This document shows positions 24,219 through 36,500 of a DNA stretch of 64,000 bases, piece after piece. Positions within the stretch are counted from its first letter, which is position 1; every line of letters starts with the position of its first letter. The translations under genes and the position numbers were made by a program. The notes beneath the pieces are model-generated. The model saw nothing but the letters and a program-made list of their open reading frames with translations. It had not been told where the DNA came from and ran no database searches. Source of the DNA: Tubulanus polymorphus (Eukaryota; Nemertea; Palaeonemertea; Tubulaniformes; Tubulanidae); contig NC_134030.1 of assembly GCF_964204645.1 (NCBI RefSeq), positions 17,427,110 to 17,491,109 on the forward strand. The letters run 5' to 3'.

Positions 24219-24483
24219 TGGCCATCCACACACAGTGGACTATCCCCTATTCCACACACTGTGGAATACCCCGGACGACAGACTCCGAACTGCAAAAAGG
24301 ATGCCCGCCATGCCACACAGTTCAACATAAGTACACACGGTCACAGAACAATGCCAAACTGTGAACCATCACAACAGTAAAAACACGTCCGACAGCGAGG
24401 AAAACCAAAGCCAAACTGATTTCTTCCGTATGTCCGCAGCGCCACGTAATGAGAATAGTACTGTATGCCTATGCAATCACAAA

Positions 24484-24552
24484 GGCCCAGTTAGTAGAAC
24501 ACATGACTTGCACCAGATGGGTCAGGAGTTCGAGTCCCGTGTACCTAAGCCT
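24484..24552 (+). repeat. tRNA-like (tRNA-Thr-type) SINE head or pseudogene
   Basis: GGCCCAGTTAGTAGAACAC resembles a box A region, and GGAGTTCGAGTCCCG about 35 bases later resembles a box B/T arm. The anticodon stem does not pair well and no seven-base acceptor stem closes the fold, so this is not a functional tRNA. It lies inside the insertion at 23128-24736. Confidence 0.4.
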
Positions 24553-24949
24553 ATTTTGTTTACCACCGATAGTTCCCGGTCCCCACGGATACAGGTCATC
24601 AAATCTCACTGACAGTCTCCACGGGCATGGACACATAGATTTTAATGGCCGCACTTAATTTCATTGCGAATAAATTGAACAGTTTGAAGTTCTGGTCAAA
24701 GGAAATAACCCGTGGCTTCCACGGGTATTACTCTAGTAAACTATAAATGCCTGAATTCTGATTGATAATACTAATATAATTGGTGTTTATTTACCTTAAA
24801 CTGTTTGTTATAGTGTCCAGCCAAGAACCACAATCCAGATCCTAATTCTCAAAATGATTTCTAGTCTACATTCCTGTTGGTAACTGTCTTCCTGAAAAAA
24901 AGAAAGTTCACAAAGAAGTGAAAAAAAAATTACATATATTATATAAAAT

Positions 24950-24983
24950 TATATAATTATATATATATATATATATATATATA
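24950..24983. repeat. (TA)n microsatellite
   Basis: An AT-only stretch with about 12 uninterrupted TA units, next to the broken end of LTR-like copy 3. Confidence 0.85.
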
Positions 24984-25430
24984 CTTTCATATTTCCGAGA
25001 TACGCGCTATTTTTCAATTTAAAACCTTTGTTGTGCGCCAGATTTTTATAGCGCGTCAGCCAAAAGAACGCGCACCAGATTTTGACTTAAATCATCTTAA
25101 GATAGATGGCAGATTCGTTTTAGGGTAGTTCGCGTAATCGAGTTTCATACCGAAAATATATACATCGCATCGTACGGTGGTGCCTCTAGCGGCCGAATCT
25201 CGAACTTGGCGGCGCACTACTCTAGTAGGTCGTCATGCGCTATGAAAATAGTTCTAAAATTAAGCTGTCACTCACGCAGTTCTAAAAAGTTTTCAGCGGC
25301 TAAATTACCCTACAGCGATCTACGTTTTCCAACAAAGCGGTGTGAAGAAAATGTAGCACCTAAGAACGAAGTCGGATAACTCGAATCAGAGCCGGTGAAT
25401 TGAATTGAATTGATCACCAAACCGTTGATA

Positions 25431-25488
25431 ATGGCGGCAGCTGTTCTCCTTGAATTTTGCTAAATTTCGTTGGTAGGCCTAATCGCAG
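25431..25488 (+). other. Possible first exon end with a tiny upstream ORF
   Basis: ATGGCGGCAGCTGTTC in a good start context encodes ten residues (MAAAVLLEFC) before TAA. Twenty-five bases later comes a donor-like CGCAG|GTAGGT. If the small exon at 27519 belongs to a gene, this is a candidate untranslated first exon. Only the start context and donor support it. Confidence 0.2.
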
Positions 25489-25909
25489 GTAGGTTAGAAG
25501 TGTCTCTTCTTATTCATGTAATGTAAAAACGTCTTTCATCCGAACCGGTGGTCCGTGGTACCTTGAGAAAGCAATTATTCCCCATTTAGGGCCGAATTCG
25601 CCGAGGCCTTTTTTGGTTAGAAGAAGAGATTATCCTCAATCTAATTCTATCTAGTAAAGTAGAGAAGAGAGTGAGAGAGTGGGTACCGGCTATCAAGTAA
25701 GCCGCAATGTTGCTTGCCGTATCAGATCCCATTATTGTAACCTAAAGTCTATTTGTTTTCGATTGGCAGTGATCTTTTTGGGATACCTATAGGCCTATCA
25801 CTTAATTTTCTGGGTAGGCATAATCATCGAAATACAGTCGAAGTCAAGTCTATCTTAAATAGGCCTAGCCCTAGGCCTAGTTCTAAAATCCTGTTTGTCG
25901 GCTGTTCGT

Positions 25910-26465
25910 TCTTGTCTATTCATTAATCTGATTGGTGACTGATTGTACTCGACGAAAATGTCTACAATCCTGATTGACGACCAATTCTACTCGTCGACAA
26001 TGTTTACAACCCTGATTGTGAAAATCAACTGATGGAGGTAGGTGACCCTCGATCCCAGCCACTTTATAGACCCTATAAGGTTAATCCACACACACACACA
26101 CACAGCCTTACACACAGAAATTGATTTACAGTCAGGATTGCAGAGAGTGTCGACGAGAAGAATTGGTAAGAATCAGGATTGTAGACAATGTCGATGAGTA
26201 GAATCAGCCAAAATTTGTCGACCAATTCTACTCGTCAACACTGTCTGCAATCATTTGATTAACAGTCAATCAGGATTGTTGACATTGTCGATGAGTAGAA
26301 TCGGACGACAGTCAGATTGTAGACATTGTCGACGGATAGGCTAGAATTGGTCGACAATCAGATTGTAGACATTGTCGACAGTAGAATTGGTCGACAGGTA
26401 GAATCGGTCGACAATTAGATTGTAGACATTGTCGAGGAGCAGAATCGTTCGAAAATCAGGAACCG
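25910..26465. repeat. GTCGAC-centred repeat array in both orientations
   Basis: Units of about 40 bases combine ATTGTAGACATTGTCGAC with GAGTAGAATTGGTCGACAATC. About two units run in one direction at 25930-26030 and about seven mostly in the opposite direction at 26126-26460. A short (CA)n tract lies between them at 26087-26105. Adjacent opposite units can form long hairpins. Confidence 0.65.
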
Positions 26466-26619
26466 AACCACTCACTTCATAAAAGAAAACCCACCATGAC
26501 ATAACTATATTGACCTAATCCGGAGTTGAACCGACACCATCTGCAGCCTAAAAACTGGCCCGATCATATTCAAGATGGGCGACTGGCAGCCATTGTTGTT
26601 TGCCGAAATCCGCACTTTT

Positions 26620-27290
26620 CAGTAGTTTTTAGACCACTTGGACTTGAGTTTATTGCGTTCACTTAAAGTTTTCGTTTGTGCTTAGGCCTATGCGGGTCAA
26701 TAGTTGGACTCCAGCTATTTAAGAATTGGAAGAAGTTTCAATTGATCGTTTAGGAATTGAAATTCAACATGCATCTAGGCCTACCGTAGATACATCTTCA
26801 GTCGAAAAAATTGGCACGGTCAGAAACAAGATGGCCAACTGGTGGCCATTTTGTTCACTGAAATCAGCACTTTTTAAACATTTTTGATGTTTTCAAGGCA
26901 AATGTTGAAATCGATTCATCGTTTGTCTTAATCTTTCAGCGATAATTGTATCCCCCCAAGGCCCATCAGCATAAGGCAAATTGAGTCGAGTGGATGTGTG
27001 GTGGTGGTCATTTGCCCAAAAAGGTCAATTTTGCTCTGAATGCTGAGACAGCAGCTTCCTAGTGGTTTTGCATTTTTTATTAGAATCTGCACCGTAATGG
27101 ATATTCTTTGAGAAGAGATCATATTAGGCCTAGAGCGCTTTTGCAATCAGTCAATTATCGTGCAATTGGCCACCATCTTAAGTGTCATCAGTCTTGAAAA
27201 TGACATCTGTTGAATTTCGATCACAATTTTGTTTCCACAATCAATTGTTAAATTGTAAGCTTGTGACATGTTCTAAGATTATGGTTTCAA
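26620..27290 (+). repeat. Dispersed repeat family, copy C, head part
   Basis: The TTTTTAGACCACTT head, the TATTGCGTTCACTT block, the AAGATGGCCAACTGG block and GGCCCATCAGCATAA follow in the same order as in copies A and B. Part of one internal tandem unit (CACAATCAATTG) follows at 27215-27290. The matching tail is at 27705-27901, separated by ~400 bases that contain the candidate exon at 27519. Confidence 0.6.
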
Positions 27291-27519
27291 TTAAGCACAG
27301 TATCTGCTCTCATGGCTCTGGCAGTTTGATAAGTAACTATGAGGAAGTCTCATTTGATTTCCTTCTGTATGAACAATGTTGTGCACTTCGGCCTATATTG
27401 GTAGGCCTACATGTAGGCCTATATGATGATTGACCATCATCAAGCTCTATGCAATTTTGTAATTTCCATCGTTATCATTAAGGTGCCTATGCTAAATCAA
27501 TTTTTTTTACATTTTCAGA

Positions 27520-30500
27520 ATGAACAATGAAGAGATCAAAAAGATCGGAAGGGAAAAGGTCTTGTCACCTCTCCCAAAACACAATTTCGACGTGAAAGTT
27601 GTCAGCCATGAAATAGGTAAGTCGTTACTGAGTCTTTAAGTTTTTTTTTAGTTATACGCATTTTATACTAGTATAGAAATGACTCCTAGTATTTCCATAG
27701 GCCTAGTAGATTGGTAATGAGGCTTATTTTGTTATCACAATCGATTACAAAATCGTAGCTGCTGACATGTTCTATGATTGGTGAGTTTTGAGGTAATTGG
27801 TTTTTGAATATGGTCACCAGGGGGTGTTGAATATTGAAATTGTTAGATAGTTGAGCAATTGAAACCACTTTCTAAGTGGACATGGTGTCCCTGGACCCCT
27901 AGTTATAGTGTTTGAATATTAATTATCAAAAACCATTAGTCAGTTTATTTGAGATGAGTGTAGAAGCGACTCCTTCGAGATTAAGTCTTTTTTAGGCCAG
28001 CCATAGGCTGAGTCTATTACTAAACAAATGGAGCGAATTTAAATGACATGGTTTCCAGATGAAAGGCTCTTTGTGCAACTGAGCATATATTCATACAAAT
28101 CATTCATTAGAGCATTATCCATTCTCCAACCCCTGTGAAGGAATTTTTATTTGCACTACAGAAATATAATTGACAATTGTGCAAAGTCAAGGAAAAATAG
28201 CTTTTTCTCAAATCGGATGAATGACCTGGGTATGCTAATTAGCCATGTGTTTCATCCCTTGTGATTTTATATAGTAAAGCGTGACGACCGTCTGATAATG
28301 ATTCTTAACAACCAATTGTTTATCGAAACTTTATAGCGTATAAATAAACAAGATAAACACAAGGTATTTCCGTGATATTTTGAATTTATTCGCAGTTCAT
28401 ATTTAGCGCCATTCTCGCGAGATTATCAACAACCCGGAAATAAAATTCAAGCCCATCGCCAAACCCCTGTGAGTGTATAAGTATTAATTATAAAAAACCA
28501 AAGTCAGTTTATTTGAAATGAGATTAGAAAGAACTCCTACTATAGATTAAGCTTTTTTGTAGTGTATAAATATTAGTTATCAAAAACCAACAGTCAGTCT
28601 ATTTGAGATATGTATATAAACAACTCCTACTATAGATAAAGCGCTTTATAGTGTATAAGTATTAATTATAAAAAGCCATACTCAGTTTATTTGAGATGAG
28701 TATAGAAACAACTCCTACTATAGATTAAGCTTTTTTATAGTGTATAAATATTAGTTATCAAAACCAGCAGTCAGTTTATTTGAGATGAGTATAGAAACAA
28801 CTCCTACTATAGATTAAGTCTTTTAATAGTGTATAAGTATTCATTATCGAAAACCAAAATCAGTCTATTTGAGATGAGTATAGAAACGACTCCTACTATA
28901 GATTAAGCTTTTTTATAGTGTATAAATATTAGTTATCAAAACCAGCAGTCAGTTTATTTGAGATATGTAAAGAAACAACTCCTACTATAGATTAAGCCTT
29001 TTTATAGTGTATAACTATTTGTCATCGAAAACCTAATCAGTGTATTTTACATGAGTATAGAAACGACTCTTTCTATAGATTAAGCTTTTTTATAGCATAT
29101 AAATATTGATTATCGAAAACCAACAGTCAGTTTATTTGAGATTAGTATAGAAACGACTCCTACTATAGAGTAAGTCTTTTAATAGTGTATAAGTATTAAT
29201 TATCAAAAACCAAAATCAGTCTATTTGAGATGAGTATAGAAACGACTCCTACTATAGATTAAGCTTTTTTATAGTGTATAAATATTAGTTATCAAAAACC
29301 AACAGTCAGTCTATTTGAGATATGTATATAAACAACTCCTACTATAGATAAAGCGCTTTATAGTGTATAAGTATTAATTATAAAAAGCCATACTCAGTTT
29401 ATTTGAGATGAGTATAGAAACGACTCCTACTATAGATTAAGCTTTTTTATAGTGTATAAATATTAGTTATCAAAACCAGCAGTCAGTTTATTTGAGATGA
29501 GTATAGAAACAACTCCTACTATAGATTAAGTCTTTTAATAGTGTATAGGTATTCATTATCGAAAACCAAAATCAGTCTATTTGAGATGAGTATAGAAACG
29601 ACTCCTACTATAGATTAAGCTTTTTTATAGTGTATAAATATTAGTTATCAAAACCAGCAGTCAGTTTATTTGAGATATGTAAAGAAACAACTCCTACTAT
29701 AGATTAAGCCTTTTTATAGTGTATAACTATTTGTCATCGAAAACCTAATCAGTGTATTTTACATGAGTATAGAAACGACTCTTTCTATAGATTAAGCTTT
29801 TTTATAGCATATAAATATTGATTATCGAAAACCAACAGTCAGTTTATTTGAGATTAGTATAGAAACGACTCCTACTATAGAGTAAGTCTTTTAATAGTGT
29901 ATAAGTATTAATTATTAAAAACCAAAATCAGTCTATTTGAGATGAGTATAGAAACGACTCCTACTATAGAGTAAGTCTTTTAATAGTGTATAAGTATTAA
30001 TTATCAAAAACCAAAATCAGTCTATTTGAGATGAGTATAGAAACGACTCCTACTATAGATTAAGCTTTTTTATAGTGTATAAATATTAGTTATCAAAACC
30101 AGCAGTCAGTTTATTTGAGATATGTAAAGAAACAACTCCTACTATAGATTAAGCCTTTTTATAGTGTATAACTATTTGTCATCGAAAACCAATTCAGTGT
30201 ATTTTACATGAGTATAGAAACGACTCTTTCTATAGATTAAGCTTTTTTATAGTGTATAAATATTGATTATCGAAAACCAACGGTCAGTTTATTTGAGATT
30301 AGTATAGAAACGACTCCTACTATAGAGTAAGTCTTTTAATAGTGTATAAGTATTAATTATCAAAAACCAAAATCAGTCTATTTGAGATGAGTATAGAAGC
30401 GACTCCTACTATAGAGTTAGTCTTTTAATAGTGTATAAGTATTAATTATCAAAAACCAAAATCAGTCTATTTGAGATGAGTGTAGAAATGACTCCTACTA

Positions 30501-33500
30501 TAGATTAAGCTTTTTTATAGTGAATAAATATTAGTTATCAAAACCAGCAGTCAGTTTACCGTACCGGTATTTGAGATATGTATAGAAACAACTCCTGCTA
30601 TAGATTAAGCCTTTTTATAGTGTATAACTATTTGTCATCAAAAACCAAATCAGTGTATTTGACATGAGTAAAGGAACGATTCTTTCTATAGATTAAGCTT
30701 TTTTATAGTGTATAAATATTAATTATCGAAAACCAACAGTCATTTTATTTGAGATGATAATAGAAACAACTACTCCTATAGATTAAGCCTCTTTATTGTG
30801 TCTATCAAAAAACCATAAGTCAGTTTATTTGAGATTAGTATAGAAACGACTCCTACTATGGAGTAAGCTTTTTCATTGTGTCTATTAGTCATCAAAAACT
30901 AAAGTCAGTTTATTTGAGATGAGTATAGAAACAACTACAACTATAGATTAAGCCTCTTAATTGTGTCTATTAGTCATCAAAAACTAAAAGTCAGTTTATT
31001 TGAGATGAGTATAGAAGCGTCTCCTTCTATAGATTAAGCTTGATTATAGTGTTGAATATTAATAATAAAAAGCCATAGTCAGTTTTTTTGAGATGAGTAT
31101 AGAAACAACTCCTACTATAGATTAGGTATTTTTATAGTATATAAGTATTCGATATCGAAATCCAAAGTCAGTTTATTTTAGATGAGTATAGAAACAACTC
31201 CTACTATAGATTAAGTCTTTTAATAGTGTATAAGCGTGAATTATCAAAAACCAATATCAGTCTATTTGAGATGAGTATAGAAATGACTCCTACTGTAGAT
31301 TAAGCTTTTTTATAGTGAATAGATATTAGTTTTCAAATCCAGCAGTCAGTTTATTTGAGATATGTATAGAAACAACAACTACTATAGATTAAGCCTTTTT
31401 ATAGTGTTTAACTATTTGTCATCAAGAACCAAATCAGTGTATTTGACATGAGTATAGGAACGATTCTTTCTATAGATTAAACCTCTTTATTGTGTCTATT
31501 AGTCATCAAAAACTAAAGTCAGTTTATTTGAGATGAGTATAGAAACAACTCCTACTATAGATTAAGCCTTTTTATAGTGTATAAATATTTGTCATAAAAA
31601 ACCAAATAAGTGTATTTGACATGAGTATAGAAACAACTCATACTATAGATTAAGCTTTTTATAGTGTATAACTATAGGCCTAAGTCATCAAAAACGAAAA
31701 TCAGTCTATGCGAGATGATTATAGATACGACTCCTATTATAGATTAAGCTTTTTTATAGGGTATAAATATTAGTTATCAAAAACCAACAGTCAGTTTATT
31801 TGAGATGAGAATAGAAACAACTACTCCTATAGATTAAGCCTCTTTATTGTGTCTATTAGTCATCAAAAACCAAAAGTCAGTTTATTTGAGATTAGTATAG
31901 AAACGACTCCTACTATAGAGCAAGCTTTTTCATTGTGTCTATTAGTTATCAAAAACTAAAGTCAGTTTATTTGAGATGAGTATAGAAACAACTCCTACTA
32001 TAGATTAACCCTTTTTATAGTGTATAACTATAGGCCTAAGTCATCAAAAACGAAAATCAGTCTATGTAAGATGAGTATAGAAATGACTCCTATTATAGAT
32101 TAAGTTTTTTATAGTGTATAAATATTAGTTATCAAAAACCAACAGTCAGTTTATTTGAGATGAGTATAGAAACGACTGCTTCCATAGATTAAGTCTTTTG
32201 TATAGTGTATGAATACTAATTATCAAAAACCAAAGACAGTTTATTTCAGATGAGTATGGAAACGAATCCTTCTTTTAGAGAAGTGTTTAAACTGAATAAA
32301 TAAATATTAGTTATCAAAAACCAAAATCGGTTTATTTGAGTTAGGTATTATAGAAACGACTCCTACTATAGAATAAGCTTTTTTAAAAAGTGTATAAATA
32401 TTAGTTATCAAAAACCGAAATCAGTTTATTTGAGATGAGTATAGAAACGACTACTACTATCGATTAAGCCTTTTTATTGTGTATAAATATTAATCATCAA
32501 AAACCAAAGTCAGTTTATTTGAGTTGAGTATAGAAACGACTCCTACTATGGACTTAGTCTTTTTAATATTGTATAAATGTTAATTATCTAAAGCCAAAGT
32601 CAATCTAGGCCTATATAAGATAAGTATAAGAATGTGTCCTACCATGGAATGGATTCAATTATAGTGTATAAGTTATAATCTTTAAAAAACAGTTTATTTG
32701 AGATTAGTATAAGAATGTGTCCAATCATAGAATTAATTAATTTCAGTATTGTGTATAAATATTTATCTTTAAAACCAAAGTCAGTCTATTTGAGATAATT
32801 GTAAAAACGACTCCTACTATAGATTAAGTCTTTTTCATGCTGTATAAGTATCAATCATCAAAAACCAAAGTCAATCCAGACCTATTTGGGATAAGTATAA
32901 GAATGTGTCCTAGCATGGAATGAATTCAATTATAGTGTACTATAAAAACTACTCCTTAGATTGAATCTCAGTAAAGTGTGCGAATATTAATTACCAAAAA
33001 CCACAGTTCAATTGAGATGATTATAAAAAATGACCCTTAGAATAATATGATCCAGAGAATAGTGTTAAACATAAATCTTCAAGAACCAGAGTCATCTCAA
33101 AGGAGATGATTGCAGAAAAACAACCTCCGTGTAGAATAATTCACAATAAAGCGTGTCATGGTATCTTCAAATACCTAAGTCAGTCTGTTTGTGATGAGCA
33201 CATAAAGGTGACACCTTGTATAGAATAAATGTAAATATAGTATTTCTATATAAATAGGTATCTTCAAGCAGCAAATTCAGTCTATTTTATATTTAGGACA
33301 TTGATGCCCCAGTCTATGCAATTTTGTTAATTTCTTTGTTATCTTTGTAAATTCTTATCATTTAGGCCTGTGCCTAATCAGTAATTTGGTTATTTTCAGA
33401 GTGAACAACAAGGAGGAGATCGAAACGAATAGTTTGCGCAAAGGATTTGTCTTTATTTTCAAGATGTAAATTTGAAGTAAAAGGTGTCAGTAAAAATTTG

Positions 33501-36500
33501 GTAAGTCATTACAGTATCCTTATTGAGCCCTCGGTTTTTTTGACCAATTGGATATCGACCATTTACGTACTACTTCTCATTTTTGACCAGAAGATTGTCA
33601 CCGATTCACCAGCTATCATGAGCCTGGGCTAAGCAGGTGATTTTAAGTCATAAAACGGTCATATTCCCTGGCTTTTGTTTCTACACATAAACCCTTCCGT
33701 ATAACGATTCACAATATTTCTATATAAATTATGTATCTTAATGTAGAACGACTGGCAGTAAAGTATTCCTATAGAAATATTACTCTTCAAAAACCAAAGT
33801 TGGTATGAGTATACATTGTATATAAAAATGACCCCTACTATAAAATAATTCCAAGTGTAGTATTTCTACATGTATATTACTATTTAAAACCAAGTCAGTC
33901 CTTTTGAGATGATTATTAATCAACTGACCCCTACTTCACAGTATAGTGTGTCATGTTTTACTCTCCAGAAACCAAATTCAGACCATTTGAGATGAGTATA
34001 TAAAATGACCTTTTTCATAGTGTATAAATATTAACTATAAAATACCAAACTCAGTCTAGTTGAGATATGTATAGAAACGACTCCTACTATAGATTTAGTC
34101 TTTTGATAGTGTATAAATATGGATCATCAAAAACCAAAGTCAATCTAGGCCTTTTTAATATAAGTATAAGAATGTGTCCTACCATGGAATGGATTCAATT
34201 ATAGTGTATTAGTTATAATCTTAAAAAAAAAACAGTCTATTTGAGATTAGTATAAGAATGTGTCCAACCATAGAATTAATTAATTTCAGTATAGCGTATA
34301 AATATTTATCTATAAAACCAAAGTCAGTCTATTTGAAATAAGTGTAAAAACGACTCCTACTATAGATTGTCTTTTTTCCTTCTGTATAAATATTAATCAT
34401 AAAAAACCAGTCTATTTGAGTTAAACTGTAGCTGTAGTGTATAAATATTGATCATCAAAAACCAAAGTCAATCTAGACCTATTTGAGATAAGTATAAGAA
34501 GATAAGTTGTATAAGAATGTGTCCTTCCATAGAATGAATTCAATTATAGTGTATAAGTTACAATCTTTAAAGAAAACAGTCTATTTGAGATGAATATAAA
34601 AACTACTCCTCCTGTAGATTGAATCTCAGTAAAGTGTGCGAATATTAATCACCAAAAACCAAAGTCAGTCTATTTGAGATAAGTATAAGGATGTGTTCTA
34701 CCATAGAATTAATTTCAGAATAGTGTATAAATATTTATCTTCAAAATCAAAGTCAGTCTATTTCAGATGAGTATAAAAATGGCTCCTACTATAGATTGAA
34801 TCTCAGTAAAGGTGTGCAAATATTAATTACCATAACCGGAGTCACTTTATTTGAGAAGAATATGCAACGACACATTGTCTAGAATGACTCGCAGAATAGT
34901 CATTCTCAATATATGTTATTTCCAATAACCACAGTCAGTTTAATCGAGATGATTATATAAAAATGACCCTTAGAATAATATGATTCAGAGAATAGTGTTA
35001 AACATAAATCTTCGAGAACCAGTCATCTCAAAGGAGATGATTGTAGAAAAACAACCTCCGTCTAGAATAATTCACAATAAAGCGTGTCATGGTATCTTCA
35101 AATACCTAAGTCAGTCTGTTTGTGATGAGTACATAAAGGTGACACCTTTTATAGAATAAATGTAAATATAGTTTTTCTATATAAATAGGCATCTTCAAGC
35201 AGCAAATTCAGTCCATTTTATATTTAGGATATTGATGCCCCAGTCTATGCAATTTTGTTATTTTCTTTGTTATCTTTGTAAATTCTTATCATTTAGGCCT
35301 GTGCCTAATCAGTAATTTGGTTATTTTCAGAGTGAACAACAAGGTGGAGATCGAAACGAACAGTTTGCGCAAAGGATTTGTCTTTATTTTCAAGATGTAA
35401 ATTTGAAGTAAAAGTTGTCAGTAAAGAAATTGGTAAGTCATTACAGTATCCTTATTGAGCCCTCGGTTTTTTTGACCAATTGGATATCGACCATTTACGT
35501 ACTACTTCCCATTTTTGACCAGAAGATTGTCACTGATTCACCAGCTATCATGAGCCTGGGCTAAGCAGGTGATTTTAAGTCATAAAACGGTCAAATACAT
35601 GGCTTTTGTTTCTACATTTAAACCCTTCCGTATAACGATTCTCAATATTTCTATATAAATTATGTATCTTAATCTAGAACGACTGGCAGTAAAGTATTCC
35701 TATAGAAATATTACTCTTCAAAAACCAAAGTTGGTATGAGTATACATTGTATATAAAAATGACCCCTACTATAAAATAATTCCAAGTGTAGTATTTCAAC
35801 ATGAATATTACTATTTAAAACAAAGTCAGTCCTTTTGAGATGATCATTAATCAACTGACCCCTACTTCACAGTATAGTGTTTCATGTTTTACTCCCCAAA
35901 AACCAAATTCAGACCATTTGAGATGAGTATATAAAAATGAAATTTTCTCATAGGGCATAATTATTAACCATGAAACACCAAAGTCAGTCAAGTTGAGATA
36001 CGTATAGAAACGACTCCTACTATAGAGTAAGCTTTTTCATTGTGTCTATTAGTCATCAAAAACTAAAGTCAGTTTATTTGAGATGAGTATAGAAACAACT
36101 CCTACTATAGATTAAGCCTCTTTATTGTGTCTATTAGTCATCAAAAACCAAAAATCAGTCTATTTGAGATGAGTATAGAAACGACTCCTACTATAGATTA
36201 AGTCTTTTTATGGTGTATAAATGTTAGTTATCAAAACCAGCAGTCAGTTTATTTGAGATATGTATAGAAACAACTCCTACTATAAATAAAGCCTTTTATA
36301 GTGTATAAGTATTAATTATAAAAAGCCATACTCAGTTTATTTAAGATGAGTATAGAAACAACTCTTACTATAGAGTAAGCTTTTTCATTGTGTCTATTAG
36401 TCATCAAAAACTAAAGTCAGTTTATTTGAGATGAGTATAGAAACGACTCCTACTATAGATTAAGCTTTTTTATAGTGTATAAATATTAGTTATCAAAACC

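Larger units (their letters stand above)
23128..24736. mobile_element. Insertion of ~1.6 kb inside LTR-like copy 3, with internal inverted repeats
   Basis: The segment separates two parts of an otherwise continuous repeat. 23211-23262 and 24405-24455 are inverted copies of about 52 bases containing TATGTCCGCAGCGCCACGTA; a partial third copy is at 23415-23442. No transposase or polymerase domain is visible. Short frames inside (for example 23623-23817) have no recognisable features. Confidence 0.45.
23031..24896 (-). repeat. LTR-like repeat, copy 3, split by an insertion
   Basis: 23031-23127 matches the end of copies 1 and 2 (TGTTACACCGGTCACAATCC, then CCTGGCGAGAGAACGTGTCC). The match stops at about 23127 and resumes at about 24737 with GTTTATTTACCTTA and CAAAATGATTTCTAG, running to about 24896. 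The remaining U3 part is missing. The border GTGACCGGTGTAACA gives the cleanest CA end of the three copies. Confidence 0.6.
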
